A DNA stretch of 52,386 bases from Armatimonadota bacterium (GCA_035527535.1 DATLAK010000067.1:1-52386); one strand, 5' to 3'. Shown: positions 1 through 10,088, counted from the stretch's first letter. Notes: generated by a model from the sequence alone, not told the origin. A program made the numbers and translations.

Positions 1-1
1 G

Positions 2-1057
2 GGCGGCCAGGCCACTCCCGCAGAAGTGGAAATGGGCAAGCAGGCCGCCCAGGAGATCGAAAAGGAGCTCCAGGTCGCGGACGACCCCGCGGCCGCCGAG
101 CGCCTTGACCGGATCGTCGCGTGCCTGCGCCCTTACACCCAGCGCCCCGCCATCGACTACCAGGCCAAGCTCCTGGCGCGTGGCGGCATCAACGCCTTCT
201 CCCTGCCCGGAGGCCACATCTACATCACCCAATCGCTGCTGGAGGCGGTGGAATCCGAGGACGAGCTGGCGGCGGTGATCGCCCACGAGATGGCCCACGT
301 CGCCCTCGGCCACGGCATCGAGCTCGCCCGCCGCGAGGCCAAGATAAACAACAAAGCGGCGCTGGCGGTGCTGGCGGCGGTGCTGGCGGGCAAGAATGTT
401 GATCCCGGCAACGTGATCATCGTCGCCTCGCTGGTGCGCACGGGGCTGCTCAGCGGCTACAGCCGCGAGGCGGAGCTGGAAGCGGACGCCAACGCTGTCA
501 TCTACCTGCGGCGGGCAGGTTACCACCCGGTGGCGGTGCTGACGGTGGTGGAGGGGCTGGCGCGCATGGAGCTCACCCACCCCAACGTCGAGCTCGGCAT
601 CTTCCAGACCCACCCCTACCCCGAGGAGCGCGCGCGCGCGACTCTGCGGCAGCTGCAAGCGATGGGGCTGCCCACCAACGCGCGCCCGGTGCTGGGGACC
701 CTGACCACCACCTCGGAAGCGGTGGAGCGGGACGGTCGCACCATCGGACGCGTCACCCTCGACGACTTCGCCGTCTTCGAGCCGGCGGTGGCGGACGGCG
801 ACCTCACACCGCTACAGCGCGCGGCGCAGGCGGCCGCCGCGCTCAACCGGCTGGTGTTCGATGACCTGCGCATGTACGAGGTGCGCAGCGTTGTGGCGCC
901 GAACCGCGCGCTGGTGCTGGGGCGGGGAGCGACGCTGCTGACCATCCTGCCCGGTGACGCCGAGTTCCACCATGCCACCCTCGCCGACCTCGCCGCCAAG
1001 GCCGAGGCCAACATCAAGCTCGCGCTGTGGCAGGAAGCCGTGCGCCGGGCGTTCTAG
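2..1057 (+). CDS. M48 family zinc metalloprotease, 5'-truncated by the window edge
   Basis: This is a membrane- or envelope-associated M48-type zinc peptidase, a family used in protein quality control. The zinc motif HEMAH lies at about residues 87-91 counted from the GTG at 26, and SREAELEAD at about 146-154 supplies the usual third ligand region. The frame is open to the left edge (reads GRQATPAEVEMGKQAA), and in homologues this segment follows an N-terminal signal peptide, so the true start is probably outside the window. The GTG at 26 is not a convincing start. The roughly 120 C-terminal residues after the NPN...HPYPEERA segment are not recognised. It lies upstream of rpsL on the same strand, but rpsL has its own promoter. 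Which substrate it cleaves cannot be told. Confidence 0.85.
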   Translation, partial: GGQATPAEVEMGKQAAQEIEKELQVADDPAAAERLDRIVACLRPYTQRPAIDYQAKLLARGGINAFSLPGGHIYITQSLLEAVESEDELAAVIAHEMAHVALGHGIELARREAKINNKAALAVLAAVLAGKNVDPGNVIIVASLVRTGLLSGYSREAELEADANAVIYLRRAGYHPVAVLTVVEGLARMELTHPNVELGIFQTHPYPEERARATLRQLQAMGLPTNARPVLGTLTTTSEAVERDGRTIGRVTLDDFAVFEPAVADGDLTPLQRAAQAAAALNRLVFDDLRMYEVRSVVAPNRALVLGRGATLLTILPGDAEFHHATLADLAAKAEANIKLALWQEAVRRAF

Positions 1058-1365
1058 CGTTTTCCAGCAAAGCCCTCACGGCTGCGCCAACGACTGCCAC
1101 CCCCACCCCCTGCAAACGGGAAGAGGCGACGAGACGTGCTCCCCCGGCTGGTCAAGGGATGGACGGATACGCGCGGGGTGTGAACTGATTCCCTTGTGCC
1201 GTGCGCCGGGGCTTGTGTGGATGAGCAGCGATGTGATACCATCCATGCCCCTGGTGGCGCGCGCCGCGAGCGGCGCCGACGGGTCGCGAGCCTGCCATAG
1301 GCCGGCGCCCGGACGCGAGTCACGCGGTGCGAGGTTCTCAGGCGGGAAAACCCCAGGCGGAGGGG
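1058..1365. other. Intergenic stretch without a recognisable gene
   Basis: This roughly 300-base stretch lies between the M48 protease and the rpsL promoter. I found no ORF with a ribosome binding site and family resemblance, and no tRNA-like cloverleaf. It is GC-rich with short local dyads, but no terminator with a T run is obvious after the protease stop. Confidence 0.5.
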
Positions 1366-1394
1366 TTGACAGAGAGTCAGGCGGTCGCTATAAT
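1366..1394 (+). promoter_or_regulatory. Consensus sigma70-type promoter for the rpsL operon
   Basis: TTGACA (1366-1371) and TATAAT (1389-1394) are both perfect consensus hexamers with an ideal 17-base spacer. Transcription should start near 1401 and give a leader of about 100 bases before rpsL. It is the strongest-looking promoter in the window, as expected for a ribosomal protein and elongation factor operon. Confidence 0.9.
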
Positions 1395-1499
1395 TACAAT
1401 TCGTTGCGCGGATGTGAATCCGTCTCGCACGGATGCAAGCGTCCGCGCTTCGTTATGGTAAGCGGGGGGGAGCGCAACTCCCGCAACAGGTGAAAGCGG

Positions 1500-1919
1500 T
1501 TGCCGACTATCCATCAGCTAGTCAGAAAGGGCCGCAAGCGCCAGCAGACGCGGGTGCGCCCGACCGTGCGCTGGGCGCTGGGGTGGAACTTCAACACCAA
1601 GCGGCGCAGGTACGTGCGGGTGCCGGGTCCGCTCAAGCGGGGGGTGTGCACGCGCGTATATACTGTAGGCCCAAGGAAGCCCAACTCGGCGCTGCGCAAG
1701 GTCGCCCGCGTGCGGTTGACCAATCGCATCGAAGTCACCGCCTACGTCCCCGGTGAAGGGCACAACCTGCAAGAGCACTCGGTAGTCCTCATCCGCGGCG
1801 GAAGCGTCAAGGATCTCGCCGGGATTCGCTATCATATCGTGCGCGGGGTCTTGGATACCTCCGGCGTCGAGGCGCGCCGGCAGGGGCGGTCAAAATACGG
1901 GGCCAAACGGCCCAAGTAA
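1500..1919 (+). CDS. rpsL: 30S ribosomal protein S12
   Basis: S12 sits at the decoding centre of the small subunit and controls tRNA selection accuracy. The protein is 139 aa, starting [13 protein letters not shown]. It belongs to the long-form S12 type, with extra residues (about 17-44) before the conserved [10 protein letters not shown] segment. The start is TTG, set by AGGTGA at 1488-1493. The decoding loop reads [11 protein letters not shown]: Arg59 replaces the first Lys of the usual PKKPNSAL (Lys42 in mature E. coli numbering). The second loop reads [13 protein letters not shown], so Ser102 and Ala107 replace the usual Arg85 and Pro90, while the Asp that is methylthiolated in E. coli is kept. 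It opens the rpsL-rpsG-fusA-tuf operon. Confidence 0.98.
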   Translation: MPTIHQLVRKGRKRQQTRVRPTVRWALGWNFNTKRRRYVRVPGPLKRGVCTRVYTVGPRKPNSALRKVARVRLTNRIEVTAYVPGEGHNLQEHSVVLIRGGSVKDLAGIRYHIVRGVLDTSGVEARRQGRSKYGAKRPK

Positions 1920-2002
1920 TCGGCGGCGGAAGTGCGGGGCGCGACCCAGCCAGGCGTGCCTTGCACTTCGCGCGTCTCAGGCAGAGGTAGGAGTCACCGG
2001 AT

Positions 2003-2470
2003 ATGCCGCGAAAGGGCCCTGCACCGCGCCGACAAGTAAGGCCGGATCCGCTGTTCAACAGCTGGCTGGTGACACAGTTCGTCAACAAGCTGCTGTTGCG
2101 CGGCAAGCGCAGCACCGCGGAAGGCATATTCTACGGGGCGCTGCAGATCATTGGCGGGCGCGGCAAGGATCCACTGGCGGTGTTCGGGCAGGCGCTGCGC
2201 AACACCATGCCGGTGCTGGAGGTGCGGCCGCGCCGGGTGGGGGGCGCGACCTACCAGGTGCCGATTGAGGTACGCCCGACGCGGCGCGTGGACCTGGGCA
2301 TGCGCTGGCTCATCCAGAGCGCGCGCGGGCGGGCGGGCCGGACTATGGATGGCAGATTGGCGGCGGAGCTGATGGACGCCGCAGACGGCCAGGGCGCTTC
2401 GGTCAAGAAGCGAGAGGATACCCATAGGATGGCGGAAGCCAACAAGGCCTTCGCCCACTACCGCTGGTAG
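2003..2470 (+). CDS. rpsG: 30S ribosomal protein S7
   Basis: S7 is a primary 16S rRNA-binding protein that nucleates the head of the small subunit and lies near the E site. The 155-aa protein has the usual length and family landmarks: the [10 protein letters not shown] start, [20 protein letters not shown], the basic [13 protein letters not shown] hairpin, and the C-terminal [11 protein letters not shown]. The ATG at 2003 follows a GAGGTAGGAG stretch. It lies 83 bases after rpsL in the same operon. In E. coli this gene product regulates the str operon; no equivalent operator was identified here. Confidence 0.98.
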   Translation: MPRKGPAPRRQVRPDPLFNSWLVTQFVNKLLLRGKRSTAEGIFYGALQIIGGRGKDPLAVFGQALRNTMPVLEVRPRRVGGATYQVPIEVRPTRRVDLGMRWLIQSARGRAGRTMDGRLAAELMDAADGQGASVKKREDTHRMAEANKAFAHYRW

Positions 2471-2578
2471 GCCGGCAATGGTTCGCGTGCCGCGAGCCGA
2501 CAGTCCGGCGACGGTCTGCATTACGCCGACCTACCGCAGGCGGTAGCGGGAGCCGGCCGGATTGATCGGGATTCGCTC

Positions 2579-4657
2579 ATGGCACGCGATTTTCCGCTAG
2601 ACAAGACGCGAAATATAGGCATCGCCGCCCACATAGACGCGGGCAAGACCACCACCACCGAGCGCATCTTGTTCTACACCGGCAAGGTGCACCGCATGGG
2701 CGAGGTGGACGAGGGGGCGGCAACCATGGACTGGATGCCGCAGGAGCAGGAGCGCGGCATCACCATCACCTCCGCCGCCACCACCTGCTTCTGGCGCGAC
2801 CACCAGATCAACATCATTGACACCCCCGGCCACGTGGATTTCACGGTGGAGGTGGAGCGTTCGCTGCGCGTCCTCGACGGCGTGGTCGCGATCTTCTGCG
2901 CCGTGGGCGGCGTCCAGCCCCAGTCCGAGACCGTCTGGCGCCAGGCCAACAAGTACCGCGTCCCGCGCGTTGCCTACATCAACAAGCTCGATCGCGCGGG
3001 CGCCGGCTTTCATCGCATCCTGCACGGCATGCGCCAGCGCCTGGGCTGCCGGGTGGTGGCGGTGCAGCTACCTATCGGCTCGGAGGCCGACTTCCAGGGC
3101 GTGATTGACCTGGTGCGCATGCGCGCCCTCTACTACCCCGAGGAGTCGGGCACCACGGTGGAGGAGCGCGAGGTCCCGCCGGAGCTGATGGAGCGCGCGC
3201 AGCGCTTCCGCGAAGCGATGCTGGAAGCGGCGGCGGAGAGTGACGAGCAGCTAATGGAGCGCTATCTGGACAGTGGCGAGCTGCCCCCGGAGCAGATTCG
3301 CGCCGGGCTGCGCATCGGCACCCTGCGCTACAATATGGTGCCGGTGCTGTGCGGCGCCTCCTTGCGCAACAAGGCCGTGCAGCCACTGATTGACGCGATC
3401 GTGGATTACCTGCCGTCGCCGCTGGAGGTACCGGAGGTGCAGGGGCTCGATCCCGCCACCGGCCAGACCGTCACCCGCCGCGCGGACGATGACGAACCAT
3501 TCGCCGCGCTCGCCTTCAAGATTCGCTCCGATCCGTATGTCGGCCGCTTGACCTACCTGCGCGCCTACAGCGGCGCCCTGCGCAAGGGGCAGCAGGTGCT
3601 GAATGCCAACCAGGGCCGCCGCCAGCGCATCGGCCGCATCCTGCGCATGCACGCCAATCACCGCGAAGATTTGGCCGAGATCCACGCCGGCGACATCGTC
3701 GCCGCCGTCGGTCTCAACGGCGTCGCCACCGGCGATACCCTGTGCGACGAGCACCAGCCGGTGGTGTTCGAGAGCATCCATTTCCCGGAGCCGGTAATCT
3801 CCGTCGCCATCGAGCCGCGCACCCAGGCCGATCGCGAGCGCCTGAGCGAGGCGCTGGCGCGGCTTACCGGCGAGGACCCGACCTTCCGCTTGCGCGTCGA
3901 CCAGGACACGGGCCAGACCATCGTCTCCGGCATGGGCGAGCTGCACCTCGAGATCATCGTCGATCGCCTGCTGCGCGAGTTCAACGTCGCCGCCAGTGTC
4001 GGCCGCCCCCAGGTGTCCTACCGCGAGGCGCTCACCGGCACCGCCGAGGGCGAGGGCCGGTTCGTGCGCCAGAGCGGGGGCCACGGCCAATACGGCCAGG
4101 TCACGCTGCGGGTCGCGCCCGCTCCCGGTGGAGGAATCGAATTCGACAACCGCGTCACGGGCGGCGAGATCCCCAAGGAGTTCATCCCCGCGGTGGAGCG
4201 GGGGGTGCGGGGGGCGATGGAGGGCGGCGTGCTCGCGGGCTACCCGATGACTGACGTCAAGGTGACCCTGCTCGGCGGCAGCTATCACGAGGTGGATTCG
4301 AGCGAGATCGCGTTTGAAATCGCGGGGGCGATGGCCTTTCGCGATGCCGCCGGGCGCGCGCAGCCGATGCTCAAGGAACCGATCATGAAGGTGGAGGTGG
4401 TGGTGGGCGAGGACCGCCTGGGGGACGTCATCGGCGACCTCAACGGCCGTCGCGCCGACATCCAGGGCATGGAGCCAAGCCCGGGCGGGACGCAGACCGT
4501 GCGCGCGCTGGTGCCCCTGGCCGAGATGTTCGGCTATGCCACCGCCTTGCGCTCGCTCACCCAGGGGCGCGCCACCTATACCATGGAGCCATCACACTAC
4601 CAGCAGGTTCCCGCGCAGATCGCGGATCAACTGCTCGCACATACGGTGCACGCATAG
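2579..4657 (+). CDS. fusA: Translation elongation factor G
   Basis: EF-G is the GTPase that drives ribosomal translocation and, with RRF, ribosome recycling. The 692-aa length is normal. The G domain shows AHIDAGKTT (G1), the [10 protein letters not shown] switch I, DTPGH (G3) and NKLD (G4). Domains II to V follow, ending in the typical [19 protein letters not shown] region. The ATG at 2579 has only a weak Shine-Dalgarno (CGGGA), so coupling to rpsG, 108 bases upstream, is not tight. Its codons favour C-ending choices (CGC, GGC, GCC, ACC), unlike the downstream tuf. Confidence 0.98.
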   Translation: MARDFPLDKTRNIGIAAHIDAGKTTTTERILFYTGKVHRMGEVDEGAATMDWMPQEQERGITITSAATTCFWRDHQINIIDTPGHVDFTVEVERSLRVLDGVVAIFCAVGGVQPQSETVWRQANKYRVPRVAYINKLDRAGAGFHRILHGMRQRLGCRVVAVQLPIGSEADFQGVIDLVRMRALYYPEESGTTVEEREVPPELMERAQRFREAMLEAAAESDEQLMERYLDSGELPPEQIRAGLRIGTLRYNMVPVLCGASLRNKAVQPLIDAIVDYLPSPLEVPEVQGLDPATGQTVTRRADDDEPFAALAFKIRSDPYVGRLTYLRAYSGALRKGQQVLNANQGRRQRIGRILRMHANHREDLAEIHAGDIVAAVGLNGVATGDTLCDEHQPVVFESIHFPEPVISVAIEPRTQADRERLSEALARLTGEDPTFRLRVDQDTGQTIVSGMGELHLEIIVDRLLREFNVAASVGRPQVSYREALTGTAEGEGRFVRQSGGHGQYGQVTLRVAPAPGGGIEFDNRVTGGEIPKEFIPAVERGVRGAMEGGVLAGYPMTDVKVTLLGGSYHEVDSSEIAFEIAGAMAFRDAAGRAQPMLKEPIMKVEVVVGEDRLGDVIGDLNGRRADIQGMEPSPGGTQTVRALVPLAEMFGYATALRSLTQGRATYTMEPSHYQQVPAQIADQLLAHTVHA

Positions 4658-4674
4658 CGGCAGAAGACGGTGGG

Positions 4675-4720
4675 CCCCCGACCGGTCGGGGGCAATACTT
4701 CGCCCCGACAGGTCGGGGCG
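4675..4720. repeat. Pair of GTCGGGG-type palindromes between fusA and tuf
   Basis: Two back-to-back inverted repeats fill the fusA-tuf gap. CCCCCGACCGGTCGGGGG (4675-4692) is a perfect 18-bp palindrome. CGCCCCGACAGGTCGGGGCG (4701-4720) has 9-bp arms around AG. The same core recurs at 26424-26445 inside folK and at 38949-38968 upstream of nikR, so this is a dispersed family and not a one-off operon element. As RNA, both would form strong hairpins just before the tuf ribosome binding site. Confidence 0.8.
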
Positions 4721-4747
4721 CCATCGAGATCAACTGGGAGCGAGATC

Positions 4748-5950
<1,203 letters not shown>

Positions 5951-5962
5951 GGAAAGGCTGTC

Positions 5963-6151
5963 ATGCCCAGGCAAGGACGGGCGCAAGACCGCGGCTTCTG
6001 GTTTGCGTGCACGGAGTGCAAGCGTCGCAACTACACGTCGGTGAAGAACAAGCGCAACGACCCCGACCGTTTGACGCTGCGCAAGTTCTGTCCGAGCTGC
6101 AAGCGCCACACCCCGCACCGCGAGACGGGCATCAACGCCAAGGCGAAGTAG
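5963..6151 (+). CDS. rpmG: 50S ribosomal protein L33
   Basis: L33 is a small zinc-ribbon protein of the large subunit near the tRNA E site. The protein is 62 aa, with CTEC and CPSC pairs for zinc binding and the typical [23 protein letters not shown] core. An N-terminal extension of about ten residues ([10 protein letters not shown]) and a C-terminal [11 protein letters not shown] tail make it slightly long for the family. The ATG at 5963 follows GGAAAGG, 12 bases after tuf. The order tuf-rpmG-secE-nusG is a common bacterial arrangement. Confidence 0.95.
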   Translation: MPRQGRAQDRGFWFACTECKRRNYTSVKNKRNDPDRLTLRKFCPSCKRHTPHRETGINAKAK

Positions 6152-6188
6152 GTGGGGCGCTCGGAAGGCAGCAAGGGAGTCGGTTGAA

Positions 6189-6434
6189 TTGGCGTCGGGA
6201 TCGGCAATCTCAAAGCGGAGCGCCGCCGGGCCGCGGCGGCCGTCGGTGGTAGCGCGCATCCGCCAGTTCCTAGTGGAGGCCTGGCTGGAGCTGCAGAAGG
6301 TGCTGTGGCCGTCGAAAGAGGAGGCTATCAGGTTCACCCTGGTGGTGGTCGCCGTCATCATGGTCGTCGCGTTGTTCATCTACATCTGCGACCTGGTGCT
6401 GACGCAACTGAGTCACCCGCTGTTCAATCTCTAG
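6189..6434 (+). CDS. secE: Preprotein translocase subunit SecE
   Basis: SecE is the essential clamp subunit of the SecYEG channel in the inner membrane. The 81-aa product has the family pattern: a short basic N-terminus, the amphipathic VARIRQFLVEAWLELQKVLWPSKEEAI segment, then one transmembrane helix (FTLVVVAVIMVVALFIYICDL). The start is TTG at 6189, supported by AAGGGAG about nine bases upstream; there is no in-frame ATG ahead of the conserved region. It lies between rpmG and nusG. Confidence 0.93.
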   Translation: MASGSAISKRSAAGPRRPSVVARIRQFLVEAWLELQKVLWPSKEEAIRFTLVVVAVIMVVALFIYICDLVLTQLSHPLFNL

Positions 6435-6446
6435 CCCGCGGAAACT

Positions 6447-7055
6447 ATGAGCGACCAGGAACACGAGCAGGCGCAAGCGCCGGACGAGGGCATCGCCGCC
6501 CCCATCAGCATGGAGCCTGCGCGCGGAAAGCGGTGGTACGTGGTGCACACGTTCACCGGGCATGAGAACAAGGTGAAGGCGAGCATCGAGCGCCGCGCTG
6601 TCGCCCACGGGTTGGGCGACAAGCTCGGACGCATCCTGGTGCTGACGGAGGAGGAACTGCGGGGCACCAGGCGCGGCAAGCGCCAGGTGCGCAAGCACAA
6701 GCTGTTCCCCGGCTACGTTATCATCGAGATGGAGCTTGACGACCAGACGCAGCACCTTGTGCGCAGCACCGCCGGCGTTACCGGGTTCATCGGGCCCGGC
6801 CGGCAACCGGTGGCGCTGGAGCGGCAGGAGATCGACAGCATCCTGGCGACGCTGGGCGGCGAGGAGGCCCCGCGCATGCGGGTGGCCTTCGAGCGCGGCG
6901 ACATGATGCGCGTGATCTCGGGGCCGTTCGAGAACTTCCACGGTCGCATTGAGGATATCAATGTCGCCAAAGAGAAGCTGACCCTGCTGATCTCCATCTT
7001 CGGGCGGGATACGCCGGTGGAGGTGGACTTCGCCGATGTCGAGAAACTGCAATAG
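6447..7055 (+). CDS. nusG: Transcription termination/antitermination factor NusG
   Basis: NusG binds RNA polymerase and couples transcription to translation or Rho. The 202-aa protein has an acidic, variable N-terminal tail of about 25 residues, then the NGN domain beginning KRWYVVHTFTGHENKVKASI, with LFPGYVIIEMELDDQT. The C-terminal KOW domain contains FERGDMMRVISGPFENFHGRIEDIN. The ATG at 6447 lies 12 bases after secE. Confidence 0.97.
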   Translation: MSDQEHEQAQAPDEGIAAPISMEPARGKRWYVVHTFTGHENKVKASIERRAVAHGLGDKLGRILVLTEEELRGTRRGKRQVRKHKLFPGYVIIEMELDDQTQHLVRSTAGVTGFIGPGRQPVALERQEIDSILATLGGEEAPRMRVAFERGDMMRVISGPFENFHGRIEDINVAKEKLTLLISIFGRDTPVEVDFADVEKLQ

Positions 7056-7070
7056 ACCGGTTAGCGAGTC

Positions 7071-7496
7071 ATGGCTAAGAAGATCAAGACCGTAGTGAAG
7101 CTGCAGATAGAGGCGGGAAAGGCTACCGGCGGGCCGCCGGTGGGGCCGGCGCTCGCGCCCCACATCAGGAACTTGATGGAATTCATCAAGGCCTACAACC
7201 ACGAGACCGCGTCGCAGGTCGGCAGCGTGGTGCCGGTCGAGGTCACGGTCTACGAGGATCGCTCGTTCACCTTGGTCCTCAAGACGCCGCCGGCGGCCCA
7301 ATTGCTGCGCCAGGCGGCGGGCCTGGAAAAGGGCGGGGGAGCGGCCGGGCGCGAGCAGGCGGGCCAGGTGACGCGGGCGCAGGTGCGCCAGATCGCAGAA
7401 ACCAAGCTGCGCGATCTCAATGCCAACGACCTCGAGAGCGCGATGCGGGTGGTGGAGGGCACGGCGCGCAGCATGGGCATCGCGGTGGTGGACTAG
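7071..7496 (+). CDS. rplK: 50S ribosomal protein L11
   Basis: L11 forms the base of the GTPase-associated region with 23S rRNA helices 43/44. The 141-aa protein has the classic [28 protein letters not shown] start. The middle of the C-terminal domain (about residues 85-105) carries a Gly/Ala-rich stretch, [23 protein letters not shown], where most L11 proteins have KGSG(K)PN. It ends in the normal [12 protein letters not shown]. It lies 15 bases after nusG and precedes rplA. Confidence 0.97.
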   Translation: MAKKIKTVVKLQIEAGKATGGPPVGPALAPHIRNLMEFIKAYNHETASQVGSVVPVEVTVYEDRSFTLVLKTPPAAQLLRQAAGLEKGGGAAGREQAGQVTRAQVRQIAETKLRDLNANDLESAMRVVEGTARSMGIAVVD

Positions 7497-7516
7497 AACG
7501 GTGCGGGAGTTGAGCC

Positions 7517-8224
7517 ATGGGTAGGCGTGGGAAAACCTATAGGGCAGCCGCCGAGCGGGTTGACGGCGAGCGCCTGTACGCGGTGGATGAAGGGCTCGCC
7601 CTAGTGTACGACGGCCGCCGTGGCGGCTTCGATGAGACGGTGGACATTGCGCTTCGCCTGGGGGTGGACGCGCGCCGCGGCGAGCAGATGGTGCGGGGCA
7701 CGGTCGTTCTGCCTCACGGAACCGGCAAGTCGGTGCGGGTGGGTGCGTTTGCCAAGGGCGAAAAGGCGGCGGAGGCGGCGGCGGCCGGCGCCGACGTGGT
7801 GGGAGCCGAGGACCTGGTGCAGCGCATCGAGGGCGGGTGGAAGGACTTCGATATCCTGGTCGCCACGCGCGACATGATGAGCATCGTAGGCAAGCTCGGC
7901 AAGCGACTGGGGCCGCGGATGCCCAACCCCAAGGCGGGAACCCTGTCGGACGAAATCGGTAAGACTATCCGCGAGCTCAAGGCCGGCAAGCTCGAGTTCC
8001 GGATGGACAAGGCGGGCAATGTCCATGCGCGGCTGGGCAAGGTGTCGTTCGGCGTGGAACGCCTGCGGGAGAACTTCGCGGTGTTGGTTTCCGCGGTGCT
8101 GCGGGCCAAGCCGCCGACGGCCAAGGGCCAGTACGTTCGCAAGATCACCATTTCGTCCACCATGGGCCCGGGGGTGAATCTTGACGTCGTGGATGCGACC
8201 GCGGTCGCGTCCGCGACGGAATGA
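7517..8224 (+). CDS. rplA: 50S ribosomal protein L1
   Basis: L1 forms the mobile stalk that helps release E-site tRNA, and in many bacteria it represses its own operon. The 235-aa protein shows the family blocks [52 protein letters not shown] and [22 protein letters not shown]. The ATG at 7517 is 20 bases after rplK. No L1 operator was identified by eye. Confidence 0.97.
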   Translation: MGRRGKTYRAAAERVDGERLYAVDEGLALVYDGRRGGFDETVDIALRLGVDARRGEQMVRGTVVLPHGTGKSVRVGAFAKGEKAAEAAAAGADVVGAEDLVQRIEGGWKDFDILVATRDMMSIVGKLGKRLGPRMPNPKAGTLSDEIGKTIRELKAGKLEFRMDKAGNVHARLGKVSFGVERLRENFAVLVSAVLRAKPPTAKGQYVRKITISSTMGPGVNLDVVDATAVASATE

Positions 8225-8284
8225 GCAGGCGCTACCTCGCGGCCGCCGCGGCGGCGCGACTCGACAACCGGACCGCGTGAGCAC

Positions 8285-8400
8285 ACCCGAGACAGCAGGT
8301 GCGCGAGCCTAAGGGGGCGTGACCGCCCCGCCTGCCGAGGTGAGCGGAATCGCAGCGCGACCACGCGCCGCCAATCCCTCGCCTGGGCGGGGGATTTTCG
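8285..8400 (+). promoter_or_regulatory. L10 leader RNA with an attenuator-like hairpin
   Basis: The 200-base gap before rplJ contains the paired strands GACAGCAGGTGC (from 8291) and CCTGCCGAGGT (8331-8341), typical of the ribosomal protein L10 leader that binds the L10/L7-L12 complex. A hairpin follows with arms 8373-8382 (AATCCCTCGC) and 8387-8396 (GCGGGGGATT), ending in TTTT. It looks like a Rho-independent attenuator. L10 feedback would thus act at the level of transcription, translation or both. Confidence 0.8.
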
Positions 8401-8426
8401 TATGCGTGGAGCACAGGAGAAAGATC

Positions 8427-8960
8427 ATGGCGCGACCAGAGAAGGAGGCCGCAGTCGCTGACCTGGCGGCCAGGCTCAGGGAATGCGGGGCCGTCATCGT
8501 CACTGACTATCGGGGGCTGGCGGTCAAGGCGATGAGCGAGCTTCGTCGTCAACTCCGTGATGCCGGCACGCAGTACCTGGTGGTGAAGAACACCCTCATG
8601 CGGCGCGCCGCCGACGACGCCGGAGTCGGGGCGCTGACGGAGGCGCTGTCGGGGCCGACGGCGATCGTCTTCGCGCCGGGGGATGACGCGGCGGCGGCGG
8701 CGGCCAAGGCGTTGCTGGCGTTCGCACGCCAGCACGGGCTGCCCCAGGTGCGAAGCGTCATGATGGCAGGCGATCTTTACCCGGCGTCGGCCGCGAAGGA
8801 GCTGGCGACCATGCCCGGACGCGACGGTGTGCTGGCGATGCTCATGACCAGCCTGGAGGCGCCGGTGTCGAGCCTGATGATGACCCTGGAGGCGGCGGTG
8901 GGCGAACTCACAGCCGGCCTTGAGGCGATTGCGACGCACAAGGAATCAGCCGCGGCCTAG
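8427..8960 (+). CDS. rplJ: 50S ribosomal protein L10
   Basis: L10 anchors L7/L12 dimers to the GTPase-associated centre. The 177-aa protein starts MARPEKEAAVADLAARLRECGAVIVTDYRGLAV and contains the conserved LRDAGTQYLVVKNTLMRRA segment. The C-terminal helix that carries L7/L12 follows (LMMTLEAAVGELTAGLEAI). The ATG at 8427 is supported by CAGGAGA and by family alignment; in-frame codons further upstream fall inside the leader RNA. Feedback control through the preceding L10 leader is likely. Confidence 0.96.
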   Translation: MARPEKEAAVADLAARLRECGAVIVTDYRGLAVKAMSELRRQLRDAGTQYLVVKNTLMRRAADDAGVGALTEALSGPTAIVFAPGDDAAAAAAKALLAFARQHGLPQVRSVMMAGDLYPASAAKELATMPGRDGVLAMLMTSLEAPVSSLMMTLEAAVGELTAGLEAIATHKESAAA

Positions 8961-8984
8961 GCGGCCGCGCGACAGGAGGAAGAG

Positions 8985-9353
8985 ATGGAAGTGAGCGAAG
9001 TCGCCGACGAGATCCTGGGTTGGTCGGTGCTGAAGATGGTGGAGTTGTCGAAGCTGCTGCAGGAGCGCACCGGGGTGACGCCGATGGCGGCGGTGGCGCC
9101 GGCGGCGGCGCCCGCAGAGGCGGCGCCGGCAGCGGAAGAGAAAACGACCTTCGACGTCATCCTCACTGGGTTCGGGGATAAGAAGATCCAGGTGATCAAG
9201 GCCGTGCGCGAGGTGACCCCGCTGGGCTTGACCGAGGCCAAGAACCTGGTCGAGTCCGCGCCCAAGGCGATCAAGGAAGGCGTGACCAAGGAAGAGGCGG
9301 CGGCCATCAAGACCAAGATCGAGGGCGCGGGCGGCAGCGCCGACATCAAGTAG
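8985..9353 (+). CDS. rplL: 50S ribosomal protein L7/L12
   Basis: L7/L12 is the multi-copy stalk protein that recruits translational GTPases. The 122-aa protein has an N-terminal dimerisation domain ([25 protein letters not shown]), an Ala/Pro-rich hinge, and the C-terminal domain [40 protein letters not shown]. The ATG at 8985 follows AGGAGGAAG. The next gene is not rpoB, which normally follows here. Confidence 0.97.
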   Translation: MEVSEVADEILGWSVLKMVELSKLLQERTGVTPMAAVAPAAAPAEAAPAAEEKTTFDVILTGFGDKKIQVIKAVREVTPLGLTEAKNLVESAPKAIKEGVTKEEAAAIKTKIEGAGGSADIK

Positions 9354-9491
9354 AGTGCTCCTCGCCCGGGAGCGCCTCGATGGCGTCAGCGCGCAGGCGC
9401 AGCGGTGCCGGCGCCGGCTTACGCGTGAGCAGATCATGCACCCGCGGCGGCCGGGCGTATAAGGTGAGCGCCCGAACGTGGAATAACGTCT

Positions 9492-10076
9492 GTGGGCGCG
9501 CTCGCTACCGGCGCGCCCGGAGCGGCCGCCTTGAGGGTTTCCGACGAGTTCGAGCAGGCGCTGAGCAAGTTCCGTCAGGTGCTGCGGACGGGGTGCTGGA
9601 CGCTCATCAACTGCGGCGCCTCCAAGTACCGCTGCCAGGCCTTCAAGGAGTCCAGGAGCTGCTTCGACTATCCGGTCACCGCGTGCTGCGACGTCAACCG
9701 CAGGCGCTGCGTGAGCTGCCCCGTTTTCATCCACCTGGTCGAGCTGCCCAAGTGCCGCCGGCGCGTGCTCGTAACCACCGATAGCCTGCGCATCGAGGCC
9801 GATTTCCACTGCCCGGTGGGGATGCGCTTGCTGGATGCCCTGAACGCCGAAGAGCGGGAGTTCATCGCGCTCACCGACGCGCGCGTCACCGGCCTGGGAG
9901 GAAATGGCGAGCAACGTGAGGTGCCATTCATGGCGCTGAGCCGCGACCGCATCCACGCGCTGGTGCCGCTGGCGGGTGACGACGAGGCGCAGCGGCTGGG
10001 CGCGGCGGACGACGCCGAGGTGCTCGCCGCCCTGGGTGGTGAGGGCAACGGCGCGCCGTCGCCGCAATCGGGCTAA
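9492..10076 (+). CDS. Uncharacterised Cys-rich protein with a DUF6812-like C-terminus
   Basis: I do not recognise a function. The protein is up to 194 aa from GTG at 9492; an in-frame TTG at 9531 is an equally plausible start. Residues about 34-88 hold ten cysteines, in a pattern including GCW, NCGASKYRC, SCFDY, TACCDVNRRRC and SCPVF, which suggests a metal-binding or disulfide-rich module. The C-terminal half (VTTDSLRIEADFHCPVGMRLLDALNAEEREFIALTDARV...HALVPL) resembles DUF6812-type domains as I remember them; I could not confirm this by search. It follows rplL by 138 bases on the same strand, in the position where rpoB usually lies, and is convergent with the next gene. Confidence 0.65.
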   Translation: MGALATGAPGAAALRVSDEFEQALSKFRQVLRTGCWTLINCGASKYRCQAFKESRSCFDYPVTACCDVNRRRCVSCPVFIHLVELPKCRRRVLVTTDSLRIEADFHCPVGMRLLDALNAEEREFIALTDARVTGLGGNGEQREVPFMALSRDRIHALVPLAGDDEAQRLGAADDAEVLAALGGEGNGAPSPQSG

Positions 10077-10088
10077 CCGGTGGCGCAG

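Noticed and set aside
6152-6188. tRNA-Trp expected between rpmG and secE
   Set aside because: The gap is only 37 bases, too short for a tRNA.
9357-9373. Terminator after rplL
   Set aside because: GCTCC and GGGAGC can pair around 9357-9373, but no T run follows, so I do not call it a terminator.
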